Source of the DNA: JAMIFN01 sp964544605
GTDB lineage: Bacteria; Pseudomonadota; Gammaproteobacteria; Burkholderiales; Burkholderiaceae_C
DNA length: 64,000 nt
Reading direction: 5' to 3'
NCBI GenBank assembly: GCA_964544605.1
Contig: CAZJBX010000006.1
Span: 25,715-89,714, forward strand
Position numbers and translations under genes: made by a program. The notes under the pieces are model-generated. The model was not told the origin of the DNA. It worked only from the letters and a program-made list of their open reading frames with translations, and made no database searches. This document shows, piece by piece, positions 17,016 to 25,492 of this stretch; positions within the stretch are counted from its first letter, which is position 1, and every line of letters starts with the position of its first letter.

Positions 17016-17633
17016 TTAAGGGCGCTTGGCAATCACTTGGTCCACGATGCCGTAGTCTTTCGCCTCGGCCGCGTCCATCCATTTGTCGCGCTCCACATCG
17101 CGCTCGATTTCTTCGAGTGGGCGACCGGTTTTCTCACTCAAAACGGTGTTCAAACGGTGGCGAATTTTCAAAATCTCACGCGCCGTGATTTCGATGTCTG
17201 TGGCCTGACCTTGCGCACCGCCAGAGGGCTGGTGAATCATGACACGGGCATTGGGCAGGGCAATGCGTTTGCCCTCAGCGCCTGCGGCCAAGAGGAAGGC
17301 CCCCATGCTGGCGGCCATGCCTGTGCACAGCGTCGAGACATCGGGCTTGATGAAGTTCATGGTGTCGAAAATTGCCATGCCCGCGCTGACGGAGCCACCA
17401 GGCGAGTTGATGTAGAGGTAGATGTCTTTCTCAGGGTTTTCGCTCTCCAGAAACAGCATCTGCGCCACAATCAAGTTGGCCATATAGTCTTGCACGGGGC
17501 CGACCAAGAAGATGATGCGCTCTTTGAGCAAGCGCGAGTAAATATCAAAGGCGCGTTCGCCGCGACCAGATTGCTCAATCACCATAGGCACCATGCCCAG
17601 GTTGTTGATGTCGTAGGGGTTGTGAAGCTGCAT
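17016..17633 (-). CDS. clpP: ATP-dependent Clp protease proteolytic subunit
   Basis: Serine protease that forms the tetradecameric chamber fed by ClpX or ClpA. The 205-residue product carries the catalytic serine in GMAASMGAFLL, the histidine in MIHQPSGG and the aspartate in RDVERD. Length is normal for bacterial ClpP. The start at 17633 keeps the N-terminal loop that docks the ATPase. It lies 102 bases after tig with a terminator between. clpX, usually the next gene, is not downstream; a convergent cytochrome gene is there instead. Confidence 0.97.
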   Translation of the reverse strand: MQLHNPYDINNLGMVPMVIEQSGRGERAFDIYSRLLKERIIFLVGPVQDYMANLIVAQMLFLESENPEKDIYLYINSPGGSVSAGMAIFDTMNFIKPDVSTLCTGMAASMGAFLLAAGAEGKRIALPNARVMIHQPSGGAQGQATDIEITAREILKIRHRLNTVLSEKTGRPLEEIERDVERDKWMDAAEAKDYGIVDQVIAKRP

Positions 17634-17670
17634 GGCGGTTCTCTTTGCTTGTATGAATAGAAGGGGACCT

Positions 17671-17708
17671 AAAAAAGAAAAAGGGCTTGATTTCAGCCAT
17701 CAAGCCCC
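17671..17708 (-). terminator. Terminator between tig and clpP
   Basis: On the minus strand GGGCTTGA / TCAAGCCC with a 9-base loop is followed by TTTTTCTTTTTT. It lies 28 bases after the tig stop and 38 before clpP, so clpP is fed by readthrough or by its own promoter. Confidence 0.87.
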
Positions 17709-17735
17709 ATCATAGCCTTGGCTTTAAGCCTGTGC

Positions 17736-19058
17736 TTATGCCATGCCTTGATTGCCCATCAGTTCTTCAAACGAAATGGCTTTTTCAGTGGTTTTGGCCT
17801 TGCCACGAACGAAGTCGGTGACATTGTTTTCAGTCACGGCAGCGCGCACTTCAGAGACGCGCTCAGGGCTGCTCATATACCAGAACACCACTTCTTGGGG
17901 CTTCTCGTAGCTGCTGGCCAGCTCTTGAATGTGGGCCTCGATTTGCTCAGGCGTGGCATTCAATTGGTTGGCGGCCACCAGCTCGGCCACAATCAGGCCC
18001 AAGCGTACGCGGCGCTCGGCTTGTGGGCGGAAGATTTCTTCAGGAATGGGGGTGTTGTCTGCGTCTGTGATGCCACGGGCTTTGAGATCGGCACGGGCAC
18101 CAGCCAAGAGATTGGCCAGCTCAGAGCGCACCACAGATTGGGGCAAATCCAACTCGGCTTTTTCGGCCAAAGCCTCCAGCACGGCCTCTTTGTTGCGGGC
18201 TTGCACGCGGAATTTGACTTCTCGTTCGAGGTTTTTGCGGATGTCTTCGCGCAGGCCGTCGATGGTGCCATCGGCAATGCCCAAAGATTTGGCGAACACA
18301 TCGTTCACTTCAGGCAATTTGGCTTCTTCAAGCTTGCGCACAGTGACCATGAAGTCGGCTTGTTTGCCCGCCACATCTTGACCGTGGTAGTCCTCAGGGA
18401 AGCTCAAGGGGAAGGTTTTGCTCTCGCCCACTTTCATGCCCAGCACAGCGTCGTCAAATTCTTTGAGCATTTGGCCTTTGCCGAGCATGAAAGAAAACTC
18501 TTCGGCCTTGCCGCCAGCGAATTCTTCGCCGTCAATTTTGCCGACGAAGTCCACTGTGGCGCGATCGCCTTCAGCGGCGGGCACATCGGCGGCGCGTTGG
18601 GCAAAGGTTTGGCGTTGTTGGCGCAGGATGTCGATGGTGCGATTGACCGCATCGTCATCAATTTTGGCATCCACCAGCTCGATTTCAACATCGCTCAAGT
18701 CGCCAATTTTGACTTCAGGGAAGACTTCAAAAACGGCATCAAATTCGAGTTGGCCTTCAGCGGGCTCGCCCTCTTTTTCAGAGATAGAAGGCTGGCCAGC
18801 CACGCGCAAACCAGCCTCTTGGGCGGCCGCAAAAAAGGCTTCGCCCAATTGCTCGTTCATGACATCCATTTGGGTGCTGTAGCCGTAGCGCTGGGCCACG
18901 ATGTTCATGGGCACTTTGCCTTTGCGGAAGCCGTCCATTTTGACTTCTTTGGCCTGTTTGCGCAGGCGGCGATCGACCTCTTTGGAGAGGGCTTCAGCCG
19001 AGAGGCTGAGAGAGATTTTGCGCTCAAGTTTTTCGAGGGTTTCTACAGTAACGGCCAT
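17736..19058 (-). CDS. tig: Trigger factor
   Basis: Ribosome-bound chaperone and prolyl isomerase. The 440-residue product has the ribosome-binding N-terminal domain with the signature GFRKGKVP near residues 43-50. The FKBP-type PPIase domain spans about 165-250 (GDRATVDFVGKIDGEEF, then the GKGQMLKEFDDA loop). A helical C-terminal domain follows. Flanked by tRNA-Leu upstream and clpP downstream, the conserved proteobacterial arrangement. A 449-residue frame on the opposite strand is its shadow. Confidence 0.97.
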   Translation of the reverse strand: MAVTVETLEKLERKISLSLSAEALSKEVDRRLRKQAKEVKMDGFRKGKVPMNIVAQRYGYSTQMDVMNEQLGEAFFAAAQEAGLRVAGQPSISEKEGEPAEGQLEFDAVFEVFPEVKIGDLSDVEIELVDAKIDDDAVNRTIDILRQQRQTFAQRAADVPAAEGDRATVDFVGKIDGEEFAGGKAEEFSFMLGKGQMLKEFDDAVLGMKVGESKTFPLSFPEDYHGQDVAGKQADFMVTVRKLEEAKLPEVNDVFAKSLGIADGTIDGLREDIRKNLEREVKFRVQARNKEAVLEALAEKAELDLPQSVVRSELANLLAGARADLKARGITDADNTPIPEEIFRPQAERRVRLGLIVAELVAANQLNATPEQIEAHIQELASSYEKPQEVVFWYMSSPERVSEVRAAVTENNVTDFVRGKAKTTEKAISFEELMGNQGMA

Positions 19059-19089
19059 AGTGCTTGAATTGGTTTGAAGTTAAAAATAT

Positions 19090-19175
19090 GGTGCGCGGAG
19101 CCGGACTCGAACCGGCACGGTGTTGCCACCGTCAGGACCTAAACCTGGTGCGTCTACCAATTTCGCCACCCGCGC
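19090..19175 (-). tRNA. tRNA-Leu (UAG)
   Basis: 86 nt on the minus strand with a class II cloverleaf. The acceptor GCGCGGG pairs with TCCGCGC, the discriminator is A and CCA is encoded. The D arm holds TTGGTAGA. The anticodon loop TTTAGGT reads TAG. A long variable arm (GACGGTGGCAACACCGT) and the T loop TTCGAGT are present. A TATAAT at 19267-19272 (minus) may be its promoter, although no good -35 is seen. tig follows 31 bases downstream. Confidence 0.95.
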
Positions 19176-19328
19176 TGCTGGGGCCTTGTCTGCTGGCTTT
19201 GTGGCGCAGCGCCGATAGGCGAGCGTGCCAAAAGAAGCAACAAGGCGATCCGAAGGTCAATCCGCCATTATAGGGGATGGCCGCTGCCCCAGAGCAGCCT
19301 GCCCTAGCCTCTGCCACAATAGCGCCCT

Positions 19329-20837
19329 ATGCACACATTAGCCCAACTTCAATCCCTCGGCCAAAGCCTGCCCACCCCCAGCCACGCCCAAGAGCGCCTG
19401 CGCTTGGCTGAGGACATTTTGCTCACGCCTTATGGCCTGCAAGACCACGATTTGCGCCGCGCTTTGGGCCTGATTGGGGCCAGAGGCGTGGATGATGCGG
19501 ATTTGTATTTCCAGTACAGCCAGTCGGAGAGCTGGAGCTTGGATGAAGGCATTGTGAAAAGCGGTGCATTTGGCATCGACCAAGGCGTGGGCGTGCGCGC
19601 CATCAGCGGCGAAAAGACCGCCTTCGCCTATTCCGATGACTTGAATACCGCCAGCCTGATGCACGCGGCCGAGCAGGTCAAGAGCATCAGCGGCCAAGGC
19701 CAAGACAGCCGTTTTAATGCTCCCAATGCCAGCCTCGCCCCCGCCCGTGCTTTGTATGGCACGGCCAACCCGATTGCCAGCCTCAACAGCGACAGCAAGG
19801 TGGCTTTGCTGCAAAAGGTGGAAGATTTGGCGCGCGCCGCCGATAGCCGCGTGGTGCAGGTAATGGCCAGCTTGAGCAGCTCTTACCAAGTGGTGCTGGT
19901 GGCGCGGTTGGATGGCACTTTGGCCGCCGATGTGCGGCCTATGGTGCGCCTGTCCGTCACCGTGGTGGCGCAAAGCAGCAGCGACAGCAACCGCCGTGAA
20001 ATGGGCAGCAGCGGTGGCGGCGGGCGTTTGGGCCTCGATTACTTTGACGATGCGCTGATTGCCCAATTCGTGCAAGATGCCGTGGGGCAGGCTTTGACCA
20101 ATTTGGAAGCCCGCCCCGCCCCCGCAGGCACGATGGATGTGGTGCTGGGCGCGGGCTGGCCCGGCGTGCTGCTGCACGAGGCCGTGGGCCACGGGCTGGA
20201 GGGCGATTTCAACCGCAAGGGCTCGTCGGCCTTCAGCGGCAAAATTGGCCAGCGCGTGGCGGCCAAGGGCGTGACGGTGCTCGATGACGGCACGCTGAAA
20301 AACCGCCGTGGCTCGCTCAATATTGACGATGAGGGCTGCCCCACGCAGTGCAATGTGCTGATTGAAGATGGCATTTTGCGCGGCTATATGCAAGACAGCC
20401 ACAACGCCCGCTTGATGGGTGTGGCGCAAACGGGCAATGGCCGCCGCGAGAGCTATTCCTGCGTGCCCATGCCGCGCATGACCAACACCTATATGCTGGG
20501 CGGCGAGCACAGCCCAGAAGAAATCATTGCCAGCCTAGACAAAGGCATTTACGCCAGCAATTTTGGCGGCGGGCAGGTGGACATCACCTCGGGCAAATTC
20601 ACCTTCTCGGCCAGCCAAGCCTTTTGGGTGGAAAAAGGCAAAATCCAATACCCCATCAAGGGCGCCACTTTGATTGGCTCTGGCCCCGAGAGCCTGAAGC
20701 ACATTGCCATGATTGGCAACGATTGCGCGCTCGACTCAGGCGTGGGCGTGTGCGGCAAAGCCGGCCAAAGCGTGCCTGTGGGCGTGGGCCAGCCGACTTT
20801 GCGCATCAACCAAATGACGGTGGGCGGCACGGCCTAA
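19329..20837 (+). CDS. tldD: Metalloprotease TldD
   Basis: Larger, metal-binding half of the TldD/TldE protease, which degrades unfolded peptides and matures microcins and CcdA. The 502-residue product contains the zinc motif HEAVGHGLE near residues 282-290 and the conserved C-terminal glycine-rich region ending in NQMTVGGTA. Length is slightly above E. coli TldD. The partner tldE/pmbA is not in the window. The start at 19329 is the only good ATG, though without a clear ribosome binding site. Confidence 0.93.
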   Translation: MHTLAQLQSLGQSLPTPSHAQERLRLAEDILLTPYGLQDHDLRRALGLIGARGVDDADLYFQYSQSESWSLDEGIVKSGAFGIDQGVGVRAISGEKTAFAYSDDLNTASLMHAAEQVKSISGQGQDSRFNAPNASLAPARALYGTANPIASLNSDSKVALLQKVEDLARAADSRVVQVMASLSSSYQVVLVARLDGTLAADVRPMVRLSVTVVAQSSSDSNRREMGSSGGGGRLGLDYFDDALIAQFVQDAVGQALTNLEARPAPAGTMDVVLGAGWPGVLLHEAVGHGLEGDFNRKGSSAFSGKIGQRVAAKGVTVLDDGTLKNRRGSLNIDDEGCPTQCNVLIEDGILRGYMQDSHNARLMGVAQTGNGRRESYSCVPMPRMTNTYMLGGEHSPEEIIASLDKGIYASNFGGGQVDITSGKFTFSASQAFWVEKGKIQYPIKGATLIGSGPESLKHIAMIGNDCALDSGVGVCGKAGQSVPVGVGQPTLRINQMTVGGTA

Positions 20838-20862
20838 GCCTAGCCTAGCCCCGCCACACCAT

Positions 20863-21486
20863 TTACAGCTTGCGCCCGACCCAGCGCGTGACTTCTGCTG
20901 GGCCGCCGTGGCCAGGGCCTTCGCTCAAAGTGGTGGGCACTTCTTCGGCCAGCAGCTCTTGCATACCGCCAGCAAAATCGGCCCGCAGGCGCTCTAGGCT
21001 GAACAGCATGGCCTCGTCTTTGGGGCCGCCGCTACTCAAGGGCAATTGGCGCGGGTGGAAGCCTTCCAAAATCAACACGCCGCCGCTTTTGAGCGCCGCC
21101 ACGCAAGCGCGGTGCAGTTTTTGCCGCAGTGCGGGCTGCAAGTGCACATAGGTCAGCACCACCGCGTCATAGCTGCTGGCGGCGGGCTGCCAGTCATTGA
21201 AGTCGGCTTGGGTGGCCTGAATGCGCACGCCACGGCGTTGCGCCAGCGCCTCGGCCTTGGCCACGCCCACGGCAGAGGCATCCACCGTTTCCACCTGCAT
21301 ACCTTGCTCGGCCAGCCACACGCCGTTGCGCCCTTCGCCATCGCCAGGCAGCAGCACGCGGCCCGCAGGCGGCAGCAAGGCCGCTTGGGTGGTCAAAAAG
21401 GCGTTGGGGGTTTCGCCATATTTGTAAGTGGCGTCGCCGAAGTTTTTGTCCCAAAAATCGCCCGCAGTTAGGGGGGTTTGTGTCAT
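20863..21486 (-). CDS. Class I SAM-dependent methyltransferase
   Basis: 207 residues with a Rossmann methyltransferase fold. Motif I is atypical as VLLPGDGEGRNGVWLAEQG (residues about 44-62), followed by VETVDASAVGVAKAEALA (motif II) and DAVVLTYVHL (motif IV). This is the pattern of TehB/thiopurine-type small-molecule methyltransferases, but the substrate is not deducible. AGGAG lies 6 bases before the ATG. It is tail-to-tail with tldD (25 bases) and lies downstream of the SDR gene on the same strand with a 35-base gap. Confidence 0.8.
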   Translation of the reverse strand: MTQTPLTAGDFWDKNFGDATYKYGETPNAFLTTQAALLPPAGRVLLPGDGEGRNGVWLAEQGMQVETVDASAVGVAKAEALAQRRGVRIQATQADFNDWQPAASSYDAVVLTYVHLQPALRQKLHRACVAALKSGGVLILEGFHPRQLPLSSGGPKDEAMLFSLERLRADFAGGMQELLAEEVPTTLSEGPGHGGPAEVTRWVGRKL

Positions 21487-21521
21487 CTGTTGCTCCTTTT
21501 ATTCGGTGGGGTGGAGTGCCG

Positions 21522-22421
21522 TTAAGGGTGGCTCAAACCTTGGTGCTGAAGCCAACTTTCTGTCTGTTGCCAGAGCTTGTGCCTGGCCGCCGCGTCTTGC
21601 AGCGCGGCACTGGCCTTGGCGGGGCGGCTGTTGCGCCAATACAGGCCGCTGGGCGCATCGGCGGCGCTGGCGCAGTGCAGGCTGGTGCGTGCGCCTTGGG
21701 CGGGGCTGAGTAAAAACAGTTTCTCTAGCGGCAAAAAGGCGCGGCGCAGGGCGGCGAGTGTGGGCCGCTCTTGCAGGCCCTTGTCGGCCACTTGGGTGGA
21801 TACTGCGCCCGGGTGCAGGCTGTAGGTGCGCAAGCCCTCGGCATGGTGGCGCTCGTGCAAGGCCAGGCTCAAGTGCATGAGGGCCAGTTTGGAAGTGCCG
21901 TAGCTGACCCAAGAGTCGTGCTGCGTTTGCGGCGCAAACAGCCAGCGGTTTTGCCCTTTGCTGTGCAGCATAGAGGCCACATTCACCAGCCGCGCCTGGC
22001 CGCTGTGCTGGGCCGTGTGCAGCAGTTGCGGCAGCAGGGCAAAGCTGAGTTGCGCCGTGCCCAAATAATTGCAACACCAGTGGATTTCTGCACCATCAGG
22101 GGCCAGTTGCGGCGTTTTATGGTCGCGCAGCAAATCCAAATGGATACCTGCGTTGTTGATGAGGCCGTCGAGCTGCGGGGCTTGCGCCTGCACCCAAGCA
22201 GCAAAGCGGGCGGTGCTCTGCGTGTCAAGCAAGTCCAAATCATGGCCTTGCACTTGGCCGCTGGGCAGGCCCGCCTGTTGCGCAATGGCTGCCGCCCGCG
22301 CCACCGCCCCCTGCCGTGTGCTGATGCGCACTTGCGCACCCCGCTGCGCCAAGGCCAAGGCCGTGGCCTCACCCAAAGATTGCGGCCCGCAGCCTGTCAC
22401 CACCCATACTTGGCCCTGCAT
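21522..22421 (-). CDS. Short-chain dehydrogenase/reductase
   Basis: 299-residue NAD(P)-dependent oxidoreductase of the extended retinol-dehydrogenase/WWOX-like SDR type. The nucleotide motif appears as TGCGPQSLGEA near residues 9-19, NNAGIH near 88 and the catalytic YGTSK near 172. The frame opens with a TTG at 22427, but the ATG at 22421 lies 2 bases after the gph stop and has GAGGG upstream, so I use it. Translational coupling to gph is likely. The substrate is unknown. Confidence 0.8.
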   Translation of the reverse strand: MQGQVWVVTGCGPQSLGEATALALAQRGAQVRISTRQGAVARAAAIAQQAGLPSGQVQGHDLDLLDTQSTARFAAWVQAQAPQLDGLINNAGIHLDLLRDHKTPQLAPDGAEIHWCCNYLGTAQLSFALLPQLLHTAQHSGQARLVNVASMLHSKGQNRWLFAPQTQHDSWVSYGTSKLALMHLSLALHERHHAEGLRTYSLHPGAVSTQVADKGLQERPTLAALRRAFLPLEKLFLLSPAQGARTSLHCASAADAPSGLYWRNSRPAKASAALQDAAARHKLWQQTESWLQHQGLSHP

Positions 22422-22423
22422 GT

Positions 22424-23101
22424 TCAAGCCCTCAGTTGGCGCAGCGTTTGGTGCAGCTCAAGCGTGTTGTGCGCAATGGCCAAGGGCTGGTAGGCATCGA
22501 AGTGGCTGGGGTCGTGTGCGCCAAAGCTGACGGCGACGCTGGCGGTGTGGGCGTTTTGCGCCAGTTGCAAATCGTGCACGGTGTCGCCAATCATCACGGT
22601 TTCTTCGGCGCTTGCGCCCAGCTCATCCATGAGCTCATGCAGCATCAGGGGGTCGGGCTTGCCTGCCGTTTCATCCGCTGTGCGGGTGGCATCAAACAAT
22701 TGTTTCAAGTCCACTTGCGCCAAAGCATCGTTCAAGCCACGGCGGGATTTGCCCGTGGCCACGGCCAGCAGATAGCCTTGATTTTTCAGGTCATGGAGCA
22801 TATCTAAAGTGCCATCGAACAGGGCCACTTGGTCTTGCAATTTGCTGTAGTGGTAGAGGTAACGCGCCATGACGATGGGGATTTTGAGCTTGGGAATGTC
22901 GCTACCGATATGGGCAATGGCATCCTTCAAACCCATGCCGATGACCCAAGCGGCTTGCTCTTTGCTGGGCACGGTGCCGCCCACATCGCCCACGGCGTTT
23001 TGGATGGCCTGCACGATGATGGCGGTGGAGTCAAACAGGGTGCCGTCCCAGTCAAAGGCCAAGAGCTTGGCAGGGCGGCGGAGCAAGGGTGCTGAAGGCA
23101 T
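22424..23101 (-). CDS. gph: HAD phosphatase, phosphoglycolate phosphatase-like
   Basis: 225-residue HAD hydrolase that probably dephosphorylates 2-phosphoglycolate. Motif I is DWDGTLFDS near residues 17-25 with the nucleophile Asp, motif II is the threonine in VATGKSR, and motif IV is MIGDTVHDL. An alpha-helical cap lies between I and II. The frame extends to 23260, but the ATG at 23101 gives the normal length. Starts of this gene and of the divergent EEP-family gene are only 12 bases apart. Several HAD sugar- or nucleotide-phosphatases look alike, so the substrate is inferred. Confidence 0.78.
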   Translation of the reverse strand: MPSAPLLRRPAKLLAFDWDGTLFDSTAIIVQAIQNAVGDVGGTVPSKEQAAWVIGMGLKDAIAHIGSDIPKLKIPIVMARYLYHYSKLQDQVALFDGTLDMLHDLKNQGYLLAVATGKSRRGLNDALAQVDLKQLFDATRTADETAGKPDPLMLHELMDELGASAEETVMIGDTVHDLQLAQNAHTASVAVSFGAHDPSHFDAYQPLAIAHNTLELHQTLRQLRA

Positions 23102-23113
23102 AATGATTGGCGT

Positions 23114-23914
23114 ATGAAGATTGTTGAAACGATGGCCCCCAGTGGCAGCAGTGGCTTGTATCTGCCCCCTGAGGGCTTGGCCCAGCGCCTGCGCGTGGTG
23201 AGTTGGAACATCCACAAAGGCGTGCGCGGCATGGGGCCGGGGCGCAGCTTGCAGATTCACAATATAGCCTATGCCCTAGAGGGCTTGGCCGCCGACATCA
23301 TTTGCCTGCAAGAGGTGCGGGCCTTTAACCACAAAGAGGCGCAGCGCTTTGCGCATTGGCCGCAGCAGAGCCAGGCCGAGTTTTTGGCGCCGCCGGGCTT
23401 TCATGCCATTTACCGCAGCAATGCCATCACCAAACACGGTGAGCACGGCAATGCGCTGATCAGCCGCTGGCCCGTGCTGGATGTGCGCCACGAGGACATG
23501 AGCGACCACCGTTTTGAGCAGCGCGGCCTGTTGCACGCCAGCTTAAAAACCCCGCTGGGCCCCATGCATGTGCTGGTGCTGCATTTGGGTCTGATGGGCA
23601 GCTCGCGCCTGCGGCAGATGGCGCAAACAGAAAGCTATATCGCCCGCCACATTCCGCAAGATGCGCCGCTGGTGATTGCTGGCGACTTCAATTGCAGCCG
23701 CCCCGCGCAGCAGTGGGCGCAGCAGGCGCTGGCGCAGCAAAACCCCAGCACTGTGCCGCCTGCCACTTTTCCCTCTCGTCTGCCGCTGCGCTCGCTTGAT
23801 CACATCTTCTCGCGGGGCTTGACGGCGCAAAACCTGTACGCGCCCAAGGGCCAAGCTTGGCTGCAAATGTCAGACCACCTGCCTTTGGTGGCCGAGCTGG
23901 CATGGCCGACTTAA
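23114..23914 (+). CDS. Endonuclease/exonuclease/phosphatase family hydrolase
   Basis: 266 residues of the DNase I-like EEP fold. Conserved metal and catalytic residues are seen in VVSWNIHKG (Asn), CLQEVRA (Glu), VIAGDFNCS (Asp/Asn) and the C-terminal MSDHLPLVAEL (Asp-His). It is followed with a 13-base overlap by cardiolipin synthase, a common pairing in betaproteobacteria that suggests a role in membrane lipid metabolism. A CATAAT at 23099-23104 could give an almost leaderless transcript. Met7 (23132) is an alternative start. Confidence 0.83.
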   Translation: MKIVETMAPSGSSGLYLPPEGLAQRLRVVSWNIHKGVRGMGPGRSLQIHNIAYALEGLAADIICLQEVRAFNHKEAQRFAHWPQQSQAEFLAPPGFHAIYRSNAITKHGEHGNALISRWPVLDVRHEDMSDHRFEQRGLLHASLKTPLGPMHVLVLHLGLMGSSRLRQMAQTESYIARHIPQDAPLVIAGDFNCSRPAQQWAQQALAQQNPSTVPPATFPSRLPLRSLDHIFSRGLTAQNLYAPKGQAWLQMSDHLPLVAELAWPT

Positions 23915-25146
23915 AGCCCAAGCCCAAGCCCAAAACCAAGCCCAGCGATTGGCTGGCCCCACTGCGGCGCACGGCCCCACCCGCCGCTTGGCCCAGCAGC
24001 ACGGCGCTGCGTTTGTTGCAAGGCACGCAAGACTACTTCCCCGCCCTGCTGACGGCCTTGGCGCAGGCGCAGCACAGCATTTATTTTGAAACCTATATTT
24101 TTGACCCCACGGGCTCAGGCCAAGCCGTGGCCGATGCCTTGGTCGCCGCCGCCGAGCGCGGCGTGGCCGTGCATATGCTGCTGGACGGCATTGGCTCAGG
24201 CCGCCTGAGCGCCGATTGCCGCCAGCGCTTGGTGGATGCGGGCGTGCAATTGCGCTTTTACGCGCCGCCCACGGCTTGGTTTTTATTTGCGCCCAAGCAG
24301 TGGCAGCGCCTGCACCGCAAGCTCTGCGCCGTGGATGGGCGCATCGCCTTTTGCGGCGGCATTAATATGCTCGATGACTTCTACGACCCCAACCACGGCC
24401 AATTGCAGCAGCCGAGGCTGGATTTCTCGGTACAGGTCAGCGATGCCACCGCCGCCCACATTGCCCAAGCCTGCGAGAGCCTGTGGCACAAAACCAGCCC
24501 CAGTCCGCAATCAGACCGCCCCGCGCCCAAGCTGGCGCAATGGCGGCACTGGGGCCGCCAGCCCAAGCAGGCCGCCCTGCTGCTGCGCGACAACTGGCAA
24601 CAGCGCCGCAGCATTGAGCGCAGCTATTTGAAGGCCATGGCCAAGGCGCAGGCCGAAGTGACGATTGCCAACGCCTACTTCTTCCCCAGCCGCAAGCTGC
24701 AAAACGCCATCCAGCACGCCGCACGGCGCGGTGTGCGCGTGCGCCTGCTGCTGCAAGGGCGCTATGAATACTTTTTGCAGTTTCACGCCAGCCGCGCCTT
24801 TTATGCGCCCTTGCTTGAGGCTGGGGTGGAAATCTACGAATACACGGCCAGTTTTTTGCACGCCAAAGTCGCCACCGTGGATCCTGGCCTGCCGCGCACT
24901 TGGGCCACAGTCGGCTCTTCTAATTTGGACCCCTTGAGCCTGCTGCTGGCCAAAGAAGCCAATATCGTGAGTGAGGATGCGGCCTTTGCGCTAGAGCTGC
25001 AAAGCCGCCTGCTGGCTGCCTTGCAAGATGGCCGCGCCCTCAGCCGCGCCGAGCTAGCCCAGCGCAGCTTGTGGCAGCGCAGCCTCGATGCCCTGGCCTA
25101 CGGCCTGGCCCGCAGCATGGTGTGGTTGGTGAAAGACAGTTTCTAA
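23902..25146 (+). CDS. clsB: Cardiolipin synthase B-like phospholipase D protein
   Basis: 414-residue phospholipase D superfamily enzyme that transfers phosphatidyl groups to make cardiolipin or phosphatidylglycerol. Two HKD motifs are visible: LHRKLCAVDG near residue 137 and LHAKVATVD near 319. Both are followed by the expected GG-N or GSSN-D segment. I use the ATG at 23902, which overlaps the upstream gene by 13 bases and starts a Lys/Pro-rich N-terminus, rather than the frame opening at 23857. The next feature downstream is a cobalamin riboswitch promoter. Confidence 0.87.
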   Translation: MADLKPKPKPKTKPSDWLAPLRRTAPPAAWPSSTALRLLQGTQDYFPALLTALAQAQHSIYFETYIFDPTGSGQAVADALVAAAERGVAVHMLLDGIGSGRLSADCRQRLVDAGVQLRFYAPPTAWFLFAPKQWQRLHRKLCAVDGRIAFCGGINMLDDFYDPNHGQLQQPRLDFSVQVSDATAAHIAQACESLWHKTSPSPQSDRPAPKLAQWRHWGRQPKQAALLLRDNWQQRRSIERSYLKAMAKAQAEVTIANAYFFPSRKLQNAIQHAARRGVRVRLLLQGRYEYFLQFHASRAFYAPLLEAGVEIYEYTASFLHAKVATVDPGLPRTWATVGSSNLDPLSLLLAKEANIVSEDAAFALELQSRLLAALQDGRALSRAELAQRSLWQRSLDALAYGLARSMVWLVKDSF

Positions 25147-25168
25147 GGCCAGCGCTACGCCGCACGCC

Positions 25169-25174
25169 TATAAT
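25169..25174 (+). promoter_or_regulatory. -10 box of the first cobalamin riboswitch transcript
   Basis: TATAAT, 23 bases after the clsB stop. The second riboswitch has the same TATAAT in the same position relative to its CCGTTGGTGC start. No good -35 hexamer is visible at either. Confidence 0.6.
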
Positions 25175-25181
25175 TGCGCCC

Positions 25182-25468
25182 CGTTGGTGCATCGCTGGCC
25201 CATTCGTGGCTGGCAGTTAAACGGGAAGCAAGAGGGCCAAACGCCGCGCACAGCGGCCGCCTCACTTGCGCTGCCCCCGCAACAGTAAGCTGCTCAATGG
25301 CCTTGGCCATTCACTGCCCCGCACACCGCCACTGAATGCCGCGCATTTGGGAAGGCTCAGGTGCAGCACAGCAGCCAGCCTGGATACCGGCCAACACGGT
25401 GGCTGGCCTTTGCCACAAACGCAAAGCCAGCCGTATGCTGCCTGTGGCGGGGAACCCACGGGCAGCGC
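25182..25468 (+). promoter_or_regulatory. Cobalamin riboswitch 1
   Basis: B12-sensing RNA leader. Conserved parts in order: GTTAAACGGGAA near 25217, the L5 region CTGCCCCCGCAAC (25271-25283), GCCACTG (25328-25334), GGGAAGG, and the AGCCAGCCTGGATACCGG box. A hairpin at 25437-25466 (GCTGCC..GGCAGC) carries GCGGGG at 25447-25452, exactly complementary to CCCCGC at 25275-25280 in L5. This is the L5-L13 kissing pair that forms when ligand binds. Control is probably translational, because no U-run follows. It is almost the same as riboswitch 2. Confidence 0.93.
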
Positions 25469-25492
25469 AAAATGTTCTTTGAGCTGAACGCC

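Noticed and set aside
17718..19067. 449-residue plus-strand frame opposite tig
   Set aside because: Exact antisense of trigger factor, with His/Phe/Gly-rich composition typical of a codon-position shadow.
19338..20510. 390-residue minus-strand frame opposite tldD
   Set aside because: Antisense shadow; tldD on the other strand has the conserved zinc motif.
25361..25492. Upstream extension of the first receptor
   Set aside because: This stretch is the end of the cobalamin riboswitch; the signal peptide begins at 25493.
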